NCBI GenBank assembly: GCA_017642425.1
Contig: JAGCPB010000001.1
Span: 1 to 64,000, forward strand
Length of the DNA: 64,000 bases
Reading direction: 5' to 3'
Source of the DNA: Bacteroidaceae bacterium
Lineage (GTDB): Bacteria > Bacteroidota > Bacteroidia > Bacteroidales > Bacteroidaceae
Below, one piece after another: positions 45,809-55,611 of this stretch; positions within the stretch are counted from its first letter, which is position 1, and each line of letters begins with the position of its first letter. The notes beneath the pieces were generated by a model, which worked only from the letters and a program-made list of their open reading frames with translations, was not told the origin of the DNA and ran no database searches. The translations under genes were made by a program, and so were the position numbers.

Positions 45809-46986
45809 TGAAGAGGGAAATAACACTAAGGGATATTGCCGGCAATACAACAGAAAGAACAGTTTGGAAGTTGATGCTGGAACTCTCTTGCCATAGTGGC
45901 ATTGAAGCCAGGAATGCCATCAGTCCTGATGATATCTTAATCCATGGCGGAGAAATCATCATTGGTAGTCTGAATAAGACAGAAGGTGACATTAAAACAT
46001 TCTGTGCACCTGAATTGTTTCATGAGAAGGCTGTGGTCGTTAATGACGCATCGGTCGTATGGACAATAGGTGCACTGGCATTTTATACAATCCTAGGTGT
46101 TGAAGTGTTTGAAGGTAAGGGTGGTGAAAGCCAGACCTCAAAGACTGAGATTCCGCGTATCAGTTCAGCTCATGCCAGTCAGACTTTGGGCTCTCTGATT
46201 TACAGGTGTCTTAACTATTCTCCAGCGGATAGACCGTCATTGGATGAAATCTGCGAATCGGCAAAGACTTATCTCGCAAACCCTTCTTGTCCTGGAAAAA
46301 AGGTGGTTGGCCAATCTGGTAAAAGATATTTAAAATCACTGGTAAAGTTCTGGCCGGAGGAAATGGTTCCTATACTATTAGTGCTTGCATTATTGTTGTT
46401 GCCGGGCCGTTTGTACGGGCAGACAGAGACAATTGACATACCGGATGAAATGGCAAGCCTTGTTGAGCGTTGTGTTGATCTTCGTTCCTCACAAAATATC
46501 AGCAAAGTGAGCAAGGCTATGGAACGGGACATGAAATGGACTATGATGGATGAATTGTCAATAGACAGGAATGGTGAGTGTACCGTAAATGATGCTGTTG
46601 ACTCCTTTGGATTAAATGATATAGGTTTTGAGGTGCTCAAGAGACATAGTGGCATAACCAATTCAGGTGGCCGTTTCCGTGACGGGCGTGACCCCAGATA
46701 CAAATATTCATTTATTGAAATAACCGTAAAGAAGGGGTGTAATGTAAAATACCTTATAAGCGGACGTGAGGGATTCCAGCTATTCGCGATAGTCCCGTTT
46801 GAAAAGGACGCGGATTTTGTCGCTTCAATTCCCGATGGAAATGTTTTCTGGGAGGAGGGAGTTTGTTATATACAACTAAGACAGAATCTGACAAGTACAG
46901 ACAGTTTTCAACTGATGATCACTAATAACTCCGGCCGGAACAGCGCGTTTGCCATAGTTAATTACAATTCACGTGATAGTGAATAG
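45808..46986 (+). CDS. Pseudokinase: protein-kinase C-lobe fused to membrane and exported part
   Basis: A 392-residue protein. Residues 20-155 match a Ser/Thr kinase C-lobe: CHSGIEARNAISPDDILI stands where HxxxxHRDxxPxNxLL is expected, CAPELF (66-71) is the APE motif, DASVVWTIGALAFYTILG (80-97) is the DVWSLG helix, and CLNYSPADRPSLDEI (134-148) is the RPS motif. The N-lobe with its glycine loop and lysine is absent, and neither HRD nor DFG is intact, so it cannot be a normal kinase. A TM (187-204) and a beta-rich exported part follow. Between FHA-trypsin and CHAT genes, overlapping both. Confidence 0.75.
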   Translation: MKREITLRDIAGNTTERTVWKLMLELSCHSGIEARNAISPDDILIHGGEIIIGSLNKTEGDIKTFCAPELFHEKAVVVNDASVVWTIGALAFYTILGVEVFEGKGGESQTSKTEIPRISSAHASQTLGSLIYRCLNYSPADRPSLDEICESAKTYLANPSCPGKKVVGQSGKRYLKSLVKFWPEEMVPILLVLALLLLPGRLYGQTETIDIPDEMASLVERCVDLRSSQNISKVSKAMERDMKWTMMDELSIDRNGECTVNDAVDSFGLNDIGFEVLKRHSGITNSGGRFRDGRDPRYKYSFIEITVKKGCNVKYLISGREGFQLFAIVPFEKDADFVASIPDGNVFWEEGVCYIQLRQNLTSTDSFQLMITNNSGRNSAFAIVNYNSRDSE

Positions 46987-49369
46987 AAAGAACCTTTTTA
47001 TAGTGTTTTTTACTTGGTCGTTGGCTATTGGTGTTTATGGCCAGCAGGCTGAAAGTTTGTTTGATGATGTTCTGATAGATAATTACTATAAGGTTATCTC
47101 TTTGAATGAATCCAGGAATTATCTGGAAGCATACCGTGAAATCATGTCGGTGGATCGTGAAATGGATGACTTATTGCATGAGAAAGTTACTGACATAGCC
47201 AATTTGGATGACTATGAGTTTCAAGGCGTCTATTGGCCAATTAAGAAAAGTAGGGCAGAAATAGCGTATATGTTGGGAAACCACCTTGACATGGAAAAGG
47301 TATCTATTGAATTGACGGAATCATTATCCAAGATAACAAGGAAAACAGATAGAGAACCTGAGAGTAAGGCTGTTTTGGAGGGAATGATGGCAGATGTGGC
47401 TAAGATTGATGGATGTCGCTACTATCTGACTGAAAAATATGATTTTGCCGAATCAGCGTTGAAAAGGGCTTTGTCGCTGAAACCATTTGACAATGTATTT
47501 GTCTGCCGTGTTTATGATGATCTGGCACAATTGTACTATAAGCAGGAACTGTATGGACTGGCACTGGTATATATTGATTCTATACTATCAAATCCACTGT
47601 ATAAAGACAATTCACGATACAATGTGCCGGAACAGGATGTCATGGAAGTGCGTTCACAGCGTGCAATATGCCTGGCACGTCTGGCATGTTATGCCGAAGC
47701 TTTGAACCAAATTGAGCCTGTTGTCAATTATTTCAGGAAAGCCGGCAATAAACGTTCATATGCCGAATCATTACGTAAAAAAGCCAAGATTCTGATGCTC
47801 CAGTATGATTGTACCGGCGTATATAATACGGTTGCCAAGACTTGTTATCAGGATTATTTGTCTATATCAAAAGACTATATAGATAAGTATTTTGTGAGCA
47901 TGAACGAGTCTGAACGGGAACAATACTGGATGGCTGAACAGCCGTTCGTTACAGACTGTTTCCGTTTGGAGGATAATGCTCCGGAACTCCTATATGACGT
48001 GGCATTGTACAGTAAAGCTGTTCTTTTGCAAATGGGACGCAGCTTTAAAGACGGAATGACAGAATCTGAGCGTAAGAACGCATTGGCTTCAATTCGTGTC
48101 ACATGGAAACAAGTGAAGGAGAAACTGCCACAATCAAGTTGTGCAATTGAATTTGTCATATATGAAAAGCAGAGTGACAAACACATAGGTGCATTGGTCA
48201 TAGACAAAAAGACTGTTAGACCAATATTCATTGATCTGGCAAGTGTAAATGCTATCAGTGATTACACATTAGCGGATAATTATAAGGTAAAAGACGTTTT
48301 TGCTGATACACAGGATAAGAACGGAATCAATGCTCTGTATAATGACACAATTCTAAGGTCTTTATGTTGGAACAAGGAGTTGGTTGAAGCAATAGGAGAT
48401 AATAGGAATATCTATTTCTCACCCGATGGGATTTTTCATCAGATGGGAATTGAATATATGATACCTCAGTCTCTTGAAAACAAGAATTTTTATAGGTTGA
48501 CTACAACACGGGAACTTATACAACCAAACTATAAGATTCATACGGATAGGATGTTGGTTTGTGGGGATATGGAATATGGATTGTCGGTCGAAGATAATGA
48601 ACCAGGCAATGATGAGTTGGCATACTCGCTTTTGGCCGATATGAGGTTGAGCATGAATCCATTACCAAATTCATCAACGGAAATTGATTCCATTCGGGCA
48701 ATACGAAAGAATCATTCGAAGGACATGGTGCTACGTGCAGATTCAGTTACAGAAAAGGCATTAACAATGTTGTTGGGAAAATACGACATTGTACATATAT
48801 CAACTCATGGTTTTTTTTCGGAAGCTTCAAATATAGGAACTGAGATTCGTCCGTCTTCAACTGATATTCAGCTTTCAAAAAGCTGCCTGTTCCTGTCTGG
48901 TTCAGAAAAGCATCTTAAGCAGACTTCTTTTGATTCATCACTTCACGATGGCATCTTGTCTGCCCGGGAGTTGGCTAAAACGGATATGGATAATGTAGAC
49001 CTGGCTGTCATGTCGGCATGTATGTCCGGTCTGGGTTTTATAACTCCCGATGGCGTGTTTGGTTTGCAGCGCGGACTTAAGACTGCAGGAGCGAAATCAA
49101 TATTATTAACGCTTTGGAGTGTTGATGATGAAGCCACTTGCTATTTCATTGTTCAATTGTATAAAAAACTGGAGATAGGACTATCACTGCATGAGGCATT
49201 CAATATGGCGAGGGAGACGATGAAAGAATACAATAATAATGACCAGAGTGACCAATCGGATATTGGTGGTGCCAATAATTCGTACACTCAGCGTAGGCGT
49301 ATGACAGTTCCCAGGTTTGACGAACCGTATTATTACAATGCTTTTATCTTGATTGATTCTACTTTTTAA
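46973..49369 (+). CDS. TPR-CHAT protease (caspase-like), exported
   Basis: A 798-residue protein starting at GTG (46973 or 46979). An N-terminal signal sequence (about 1-24) is followed by TPR-type repeats (about 30-280) and a C-terminal CHAT domain (about 480-798). The catalytic pair is His612 (HISTHGFF) and Cys683 (VMSACMSG), with the ILLTLWSVDDEAT strand after it. CHAT is a caspase-related peptidase found in bacterial death and defence systems. The signal sequence suggests a periplasmic location, which is unusual for CHAT. Overlaps the pseudokinase gene by 14 bp. Confidence 0.88.
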   Translation: MIVNRKNLFIVFFTWSLAIGVYGQQAESLFDDVLIDNYYKVISLNESRNYLEAYREIMSVDREMDDLLHEKVTDIANLDDYEFQGVYWPIKKSRAEIAYMLGNHLDMEKVSIELTESLSKITRKTDREPESKAVLEGMMADVAKIDGCRYYLTEKYDFAESALKRALSLKPFDNVFVCRVYDDLAQLYYKQELYGLALVYIDSILSNPLYKDNSRYNVPEQDVMEVRSQRAICLARLACYAEALNQIEPVVNYFRKAGNKRSYAESLRKKAKILMLQYDCTGVYNTVAKTCYQDYLSISKDYIDKYFVSMNESEREQYWMAEQPFVTDCFRLEDNAPELLYDVALYSKAVLLQMGRSFKDGMTESERKNALASIRVTWKQVKEKLPQSSCAIEFVIYEKQSDKHIGALVIDKKTVRPIFIDLASVNAISDYTLADNYKVKDVFADTQDKNGINALYNDTILRSLCWNKELVEAIGDNRNIYFSPDGIFHQMGIEYMIPQSLENKNFYRLTTTRELIQPNYKIHTDRMLVCGDMEYGLSVEDNEPGNDELAYSLLADMRLSMNPLPNSSTEIDSIRAIRKNHSKDMVLRADSVTEKALTMLLGKYDIVHISTHGFFSEASNIGTEIRPSSTDIQLSKSCLFLSGSEKHLKQTSFDSSLHDGILSARELAKTDMDNVDLAVMSACMSGLGFITPDGVFGLQRGLKTAGAKSILLTLWSVDDEATCYFIVQLYKKLEIGLSLHEAFNMARETMKEYNNNDQSDQSDIGGANNSYTQRRRMTVPRFDEPYYYNAFILIDSTF

Positions 49370-49387
49370 AACATAAATATCATAAAT

Positions 49388-50743
49388 ATGAAAACAAAAA
49401 ACATCTTTATTGCAATCGCACTGGTATTAGGTGTTAGCATGGCAAATGCCCAGCCATCTTCTTTTCCTTCAAACAGGGAGAAACCGGGCGGTGCTTTATC
49501 TCAGGGCTTGGACATGAAAAGTATGGAAACGTCTTTTGTGCTTAATGTCAATCCTATGGACGCGGAAAAGAAGGATAAACTAAATAAGGTGGCGTCAAAC
49601 TACCGTTCAAGAAGTCGTAGCGTCTTATCTGATTTGGAAATGTCTATGATAGGTGGTGGAGTCGGAGCAATTGTCAATGTCGTGGGAAATGAAATAATAA
49701 GTTTGACGCAGGTCCGATCCAAGCAACGTAAGTTGTGGCAGGAAATGAGACAGAAAGAGTGTACGTTCATAGACAGCATTCAATCTGTAAAAGGTCAGAA
49801 TGATTTTTATGGAAGGCAGTCTGTCTATGGACCGCTTGATCCTTCTGATATGAATTTTGATGGTGTAACCTTATGCGCAAACAGGGGAGGACAGGAGGTG
49901 TTAAGGATGGTTTGCCATATAGACACAACCAAGTTTGATCATCTTTTCCTGCATAGTAAGTTTTATTTGGTGTTGGACAGTCTGGTATTCTATCCTTATC
50001 GTTCTTTCTTGCCTAACCTGAAAGCAAACAGAATTAACAAGCCAAGGAAAAACGCATCTAAAAACGAGATAGAATATTGGAATACAATCAGTCAATTCAG
50101 TTTCAGTGAATATCAGCAACCCACCATAAATATACAGATGGATTTGTTCTCATCATGGATAAATGAACTGGTTCAGGTATATAAAGATGTTAAACTAGGC
50201 TCTTTTTCTGTAAGCATTCCGGTTAATGAAAAAGAATTGAATGATTCAGTATATATTTATTGCCGTGAAACTGCCATTGCCCAGAATCGTCCAACGATTG
50301 ATATCTATGGTGATTGCTTTGTGGTGCCTCGTTCATACATGCCCGTGGCGGCCAATAATCCGTCATGGGGCACAGGTGAATATAAGATGAAAGTTCTTCT
50401 TTCTGAAAAGTGCAGGTATAATCCTGATGATAAGCGTTCCAAGAGATGGCATCGTGACTATAAACAACTTGTACGATTGCAGAACAATGGTAAAGCCAAG
50501 AATGATTATTGGACAGATGTGGTGACAACATTCCGAGACAACAAGAACACCATTCTTAAGGCTACATATACTCCTGCACTAAACAAAGGAGTTGAGTTGT
50601 TGAATATTCCTACTTCCGGTAGCGGTATGTCTGGCGGAGGAATGTCAGGGTCAAAAGGGAGTGCTCAAGGAAATAGTGGAGCCTCAACAACTGGTGCACC
50701 CTCCGGGATGGGAGGAGGTAATCCTCCTATGGGAAGGCCTTGA
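49388..50743 (+). CDS. Hypothetical exported protein with Gly/Ser/Met-rich tail
   Basis: A 451-residue protein with signal peptide (about 1-21, SMANA cut). It has a hydrophobic/glycine stretch (LEMSMIGGGVGAIVNVVG, about 82-99), then a beta-rich body. The tail (about 415-451) is built of Gly, Ser, Met and Pro (GSGMSGGGMSGSKGS) and is probably disordered or surface-exposed. No family recognised. It sits between the CHAT gene and the second SIR2-TIR gene. Confidence 0.6.
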   Translation: MKTKNIFIAIALVLGVSMANAQPSSFPSNREKPGGALSQGLDMKSMETSFVLNVNPMDAEKKDKLNKVASNYRSRSRSVLSDLEMSMIGGGVGAIVNVVGNEIISLTQVRSKQRKLWQEMRQKECTFIDSIQSVKGQNDFYGRQSVYGPLDPSDMNFDGVTLCANRGGQEVLRMVCHIDTTKFDHLFLHSKFYLVLDSLVFYPYRSFLPNLKANRINKPRKNASKNEIEYWNTISQFSFSEYQQPTINIQMDLFSSWINELVQVYKDVKLGSFSVSIPVNEKELNDSVYIYCRETAIAQNRPTIDIYGDCFVVPRSYMPVAANNPSWGTGEYKMKVLLSEKCRYNPDDKRSKRWHRDYKQLVRLQNNGKAKNDYWTDVVTTFRDNKNTILKATYTPALNKGVELLNIPTSGSGMSGGGMSGSKGSAQGNSGASTTGAPSGMGGGNPPMGRP

Positions 50744-50770
50744 TTTTTATAAATAATAAAGGATTGTCAT

Positions 50771-52216
50771 ATGGCAAAAAAACCGACACAAACTAACCGG
50801 AATTCATCTCCAGGCAACTTGTCATTTGATGTACAGTCTTTTGTAGAGAGTGTATATAATGATGATTACCTGTTGGTTGTTGGTACGGGAGTTATATTGA
50901 ACCGCGCTCTTTTTCCTGAAACCGGTGGCGACATAAATCAATATATTATCAATGAGATTAATAATGAACGCAGCAATTCGCAAGTAGGTTTTTCAAATCA
51001 TAACAGTCTTACCGAGGTGTTCTTAGGAACAAAACGCAATGAGGTGGATCCGGTTTATCAGTTGCTTGCTGAGGATTTTGAATACCAACTTGATGAAATT
51101 TCTCCTGAACTTACCGATATGTTGCGTACACGCCTTTTCAGGTTTGTAATGACCACGACAATTGATGGGTATCTGGAAACTTTGATGCGCGATATCTGGG
51201 GCGATGAACTTAGGGTGGTTAACATAGAGGATGTTCAGTCTGTCAACGATTTTAATAACGTTCTCAAGTCTAGGCGTAACAATAAATATACTCAACCTAC
51301 CCTGATTTATGCATTCGGGAAGGTTGTGAGTGGTAGACCCAAACCCCGCCGTTTTGTTGAGACTGATACGGATGCCATCAGGATTATAGAAAAATGGATG
51401 AAACTTGATAATGGTAATGATGGTACCGTTCCTTTCCTGAAAAGCAAACGCATTATAGCTCTGGGTTGTAAATATGATGATTGGTATTTCCGTTTCTTCT
51501 GGTACATACTGACACGCAGTTTCAGTGATGAAGAACGTTCTGCCGAGTTGCCGGCCAGTGACAATCTGGCAATGCTTATTGATTCCGGTAACAACTCTGA
51601 ATTGCAGTTAAAGAAATACATGCAACGTATAGGCGTATGCATACATGAGGATGTTTGGGGCTTCATGAAATATATTACATATATACTTACGTCAACAGAT
51701 AATGACAGCCCCTGTAGGCGTCTTGTATTGGATAAACGGCGTGAAGGAGGAATATTCATCTCATACAAAAGTTGTGATGTTGCTGCTGCCAGCGATCTCT
51801 TTTTCAAGTTGTCCCGTAATGAAAGATTGAGAGTGTGGTTTGACAATGTAAGCCTTAAAGGTGGTGATGATTATAATGCTGTAATTGATGATGCCATCAA
51901 TAAGGCTCTGATTGTAATTACAGTTCTTTCTCCTTCTATCGCTCAAGAACTGGAAAAGAGTGGCGCAGATATTGATACATATTACAGCAAGGAGTGGCGG
52001 ATAGCTGCCAATGACAACGATCGGATCATAATTCCGGTAGCCGTTGGCGGATATGACCTTCGCGGCAGGAGCCAGCAGATATTTGAAAAGATAATAGGTC
52101 GTAGTTTGTCAGGAATAGACTTGACAGGGTCTCCAATATCGGCAAACGATGATGAACTTGCGGGAATAGCAAAATTGATAGAATCAATCAATAATTATCT
52201 AGGTATAGAGTCATAA
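50771..52216 (+). CDS. SIR2-like/TIR fusion protein, copy 2
   Basis: A 481-residue paralog of the protein at 32616. SIR2-like part about 20-315 (LLVVGTGV; FVMTTTID at 125-132; YAFGKV at 180-185; ALGCKYDDW at 230-238), again with the catalytic Asn and His positions changed (Thr130, Phe182). TIR part 327-475 (GIFISYKSCDVAAASD; VWFDNVSLKGGDDY) with Glu408 (SKEW) kept. The nSTAND-WD40 gene starts 5 bp downstream. The repeat of the pairing supports a functional effector-switch unit. Confidence 0.86.
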   Translation: MAKKPTQTNRNSSPGNLSFDVQSFVESVYNDDYLLVVGTGVILNRALFPETGGDINQYIINEINNERSNSQVGFSNHNSLTEVFLGTKRNEVDPVYQLLAEDFEYQLDEISPELTDMLRTRLFRFVMTTTIDGYLETLMRDIWGDELRVVNIEDVQSVNDFNNVLKSRRNNKYTQPTLIYAFGKVVSGRPKPRRFVETDTDAIRIIEKWMKLDNGNDGTVPFLKSKRIIALGCKYDDWYFRFFWYILTRSFSDEERSAELPASDNLAMLIDSGNNSELQLKKYMQRIGVCIHEDVWGFMKYITYILTSTDNDSPCRRLVLDKRREGGIFISYKSCDVAAASDLFFKLSRNERLRVWFDNVSLKGGDDYNAVIDDAINKALIVITVLSPSIAQELEKSGADIDTYYSKEWRIAANDNDRIIIPVAVGGYDLRGRSQQIFEKIIGRSLSGIDLTGSPISANDDELAGIAKLIESINNYLGIES

Positions 52217-52221
52217 CAACA

Positions 52222-55200
52222 ATGGGTGACAATTCTTTTTATTATTCTTGGGGCGTAAAGACATCCAGTAATGATTATAAGCCTATTAATCCATGGGCTG
52301 GCCTGACTCCGTATGAAGACCCAATGGATGGAACTCCTATACATAAGTTTTGTGGTCGTGAGGATGAGATTTTTGATGTGACCCGACTTATTGATGATAA
52401 CTTTTTCGTCACTTTATATGGTAAAAGTGGCATAGGTAAGACATCGTTGCTCAATGCCGGCGTATTTCCTAACCTACGCCGTCAACAGTATGTTCCACTC
52501 AGCATAAGATTGGGCATATTGGATGAGTCTATCGTATATCAAAATGCCATTACAGAAGCGATAGAAGAGAATATCATATCAATTGGTGGAACCATCAGGA
52601 CTGTGGATGTAATACCGTCACAATCTGATTTGGATGCGAATGATTATTTATGGAACTATTTTACACGTCGGGTGTTTTACAACAGCGATGGGCTGGTTGT
52701 ATTCCCTGTAGTGGTTCTTGACCAGTTTGAAGAGCTGCTACGCAAACCTTCGGTCCGAAGCAAAGGAGAGAAACTGCTGAAACAGATCGGTTATCTGATA
52801 GATGAAAACAATGAATTGCAGGACTGCACGGTTGATGGATATGAGTATACATATGACTATAATTTCCGTTTTGTGGTATCCATCCGTGAAGATTATCTGT
52901 ATAGACTTGAAGACAGTATAGACAATTGTTATCTGGCTCCAATGAAACGATGCAGATATCGTTTGCGCAGTATGTCCCGTAAAGGAGCAAAAGATGCGGT
53001 TTTGATACCTGGAAGTGATGTGTTTGTAGAGAGTGAAAAGGAAGCTATTGCAGATGTCATAATTTCAACCTCATTGAATGGTATTGAAGGTAATATCAGT
53101 ACCAATATTCTGTCTCTCGTATGTAGCAGCATTTATTCAAGTCATACAACTACTATATTTGATGCAGAACTAATCTCATTAAATGAAGTTAAGCATTTCA
53201 TTGAAGGTAATCCTTTTGAGAAATTCTATGATGACGCAACACGAAATCTTTCACGGAGAGAACTGGCATATATAGAACGCAATCTTGTTGACAGTGGCGG
53301 TCATCGTGATTCTGTGTCAGAGTCTGATTTTATGCTTAATGTTCATAGCGGTGCAGATTTACTGGAAGGACCTAATAAGATCCTGCAACGCACTTCGACC
53401 GGTAGCGGCGGATACAGAGTTGAACTTATTCATGACTCGTTTTGCGGACCATTGTTGGCTTTTAAGAACAAGCGAGACAAATATATGCGTACCGTAGTGG
53501 CTTTCCTGGCATTTCTGGTTGCGGTTATTTGTGCAGGAACAGCATTGTTCATGAATTATCAGAATGATGAAATAAAAAGGAATCTAACTCGTTTTGTGGC
53601 GGACAAAGCATCAACTCTGGTTAATGACGGAGACTCTTATCTGTCCATGAGGCTTATTTCGGCCTTGATATCCAATAACAACAACTATACGCCTGAGGCT
53701 GAATTCGCTCTCAGAAAAGCGGTAGATGCAAACAATGCGACTTTTTACGGACATACTCAGTGGGTTCTGGGAGCTGATATGAGTCCTGACGGCAAATACA
53801 TTGTCTCTGTTTCACGTGATAAAAGTGTACGATTATGGGATGCAACAAACGGTCTTCAATTGGCATCGCTTGATGGACATACAGATATGGTAAACTACGT
53901 GGAATACAGTCCGGATGGCAAATGGATAGTTACAGCATCAAATGACAGTACTGCCAGGATTTGGGATATGGGCACATTACAGCCTATCGCTGTGTTTGGA
54001 GGTCATAATGCTGGAGTTAAGAAAGCCGCGTTCAGTCCTGACGGTAAATTGGTGGCAACTGCATGTCTGGATGATACTGTCCGATTGTGGCGCATAACTG
54101 ATGGCAATTGCTTAATAAAACTGGCCGGTCATACTGCCGAGGTCAATGGCGTCTCATTCAGCCCTGATGGAGGGAGAGTGGTATCAGTATCTAATGACGG
54201 CACTTTACGTATGTGGAGTGTTCCGGACGGACGTGAAATAATGACAAGAGATGTTCAGGCTAATTGGCTTAATGATGTGTCTTACAGCCCGGATGGAAAA
54301 TACATTGCAGTTGCATGTGATGACAGTACGGCATGTGTCCTGGATGCACGTACCGGGACTACCATAAGTATTAAAGATAAGGTTCACATCAGTTACGTAC
54401 GTACTGCCCGTTTCAGTCATGACGGAAAATATTTGGTTACCACATCAAGTGACAATACTCTTTGCATATGGGATACGGAAACAGACACATGCCGACAGGT
54501 ATTTAAAGGTCATAGTGATTGGGTTAATATGGCTCGCTTTAGTCCTGATGACAGGTTCTTGTACTCAGCATCCAGTGATAATACCGTCCGGATATGGAAT
54601 TTGGTTGATGACAATAGCTTGACAGCCATAAATTGTTGTCCTGATGATGTGGTTATGCATGCATGTTATAGCCCGGACGGAACTACGATCGCAACGGCTT
54701 CATATGACGGTAATGTGTTGTTGATTGATTCATCAGAAGGAACTGTAATATCAAATAGGAATTTTGGTTTGCCGGTTACCGCAATATCATACAATAATAA
54801 AGGTAATGCTTTGTCGATAGCATTGAATAATGGAGAAATAAGGGTAATATGTTTCAATGGACTCAAAGACTCAATTATCATAAATGATAGGACGATCTCT
54901 GTCAATGACATGACATGGTTCTCGGGTGATACATGTGTGGTGTTTGCCTATTCGGATGGTATGGTAACCAAATATGATGTACATAATAAAAAACAGATTC
55001 TTACAATACATGCTCACAATGATGCCATAAATGCAGTCTCAATAAGTCCTAATGGAAAGCTGTTGGCGACTGCATCAGATGATGCGACAGCAATGGTTTG
55101 GGATGCGTTTACAGGTGAATTTTTGTGTGAATACACTAAACACAGCGATCGTGTGGAGGATATAGAATTCAGCCCAGATGGCAAGAACATAGCGACGGCA

Positions 55201-55584
55201 TCAGCAGACAATGATATCCATCTGTGGAATGCCCAAACTGGTGATGGCATTCATATGATGGTAGGTCATACGCGTGGCGCTTATGGCGTCAGTTTCAGTC
55301 CGGATGGCAAGTATCTGGCATCATCATCGTCCGATATGTCATTCCGAGTCTGGCATATTGCTACCGGAAAGGAAACATACCGGGTAATGGCTCACAGGCG
55401 TCGCATCTATTCTGTCCATTTTAATAATGAGGGAAATAAAATAGTTACAGCATCTAAGGATGGAACCTGTAAGATTTGGAATTACATGTCAACTGAGCAG
55501 TTAAAAGAGTATGTGGAACAACGTTTCCATGAGATGCCTCTGACAGAAATAGAGCGTGAACGATACTATATCGGTTATCGATAA
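52222..55584 (+). CDS. nSTAND NTPase with TM and 14 WD40 repeats
   Basis: A 1120-residue protein. The short N-terminal part (NPWAGLTPYEDP) is usual for the family. The NTPase has Walker A GKSGIGKT (67-74), Walker B VVVLDQFEE (163-171) and REDYLY. One TM helix (about 424-446) is followed by 14 WD40 blades (about 505-1100; typical FSPDGKY, VRLWD). The count suits two seven-bladed propellers. The order NTPase-WD40 recalls Apaf-1. The propellers would hold the switch closed until a ligand binds. Paired with the SIR2-TIR gene 5 bp upstream. Confidence 0.93.
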   Translation: MGDNSFYYSWGVKTSSNDYKPINPWAGLTPYEDPMDGTPIHKFCGREDEIFDVTRLIDDNFFVTLYGKSGIGKTSLLNAGVFPNLRRQQYVPLSIRLGILDESIVYQNAITEAIEENIISIGGTIRTVDVIPSQSDLDANDYLWNYFTRRVFYNSDGLVVFPVVVLDQFEELLRKPSVRSKGEKLLKQIGYLIDENNELQDCTVDGYEYTYDYNFRFVVSIREDYLYRLEDSIDNCYLAPMKRCRYRLRSMSRKGAKDAVLIPGSDVFVESEKEAIADVIISTSLNGIEGNISTNILSLVCSSIYSSHTTTIFDAELISLNEVKHFIEGNPFEKFYDDATRNLSRRELAYIERNLVDSGGHRDSVSESDFMLNVHSGADLLEGPNKILQRTSTGSGGYRVELIHDSFCGPLLAFKNKRDKYMRTVVAFLAFLVAVICAGTALFMNYQNDEIKRNLTRFVADKASTLVNDGDSYLSMRLISALISNNNNYTPEAEFALRKAVDANNATFYGHTQWVLGADMSPDGKYIVSVSRDKSVRLWDATNGLQLASLDGHTDMVNYVEYSPDGKWIVTASNDSTARIWDMGTLQPIAVFGGHNAGVKKAAFSPDGKLVATACLDDTVRLWRITDGNCLIKLAGHTAEVNGVSFSPDGGRVVSVSNDGTLRMWSVPDGREIMTRDVQANWLNDVSYSPDGKYIAVACDDSTACVLDARTGTTISIKDKVHISYVRTARFSHDGKYLVTTSSDNTLCIWDTETDTCRQVFKGHSDWVNMARFSPDDRFLYSASSDNTVRIWNLVDDNSLTAINCCPDDVVMHACYSPDGTTIATASYDGNVLLIDSSEGTVISNRNFGLPVTAISYNNKGNALSIALNNGEIRVICFNGLKDSIIINDRTISVNDMTWFSGDTCVVFAYSDGMVTKYDVHNKKQILTIHAHNDAINAVSISPNGKLLATASDDATAMVWDAFTGEFLCEYTKHSDRVEDIEFSPDGKNIATASADNDIHLWNAQTGDGIHMMVGHTRGAYGVSFSPDGKYLASSSSDMSFRVWHIATGKETYRVMAHRRRIYSVHFNNEGNKIVTASKDGTCKIWNYMSTEQLKEYVEQRFHEMPLTEIERERYYIGYR

Positions 55585-55611
55585 ACAGAAACAATTAATT
55601 GCAATTTATTG

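Noticed and set aside
53750-55540. Possible DNA tandem repeat in the WD40 region
   Set aside because: The repetition is at protein level (WD40 blades); the DNA copies have diverged and do not form a nucleotide repeat or CRISPR array.
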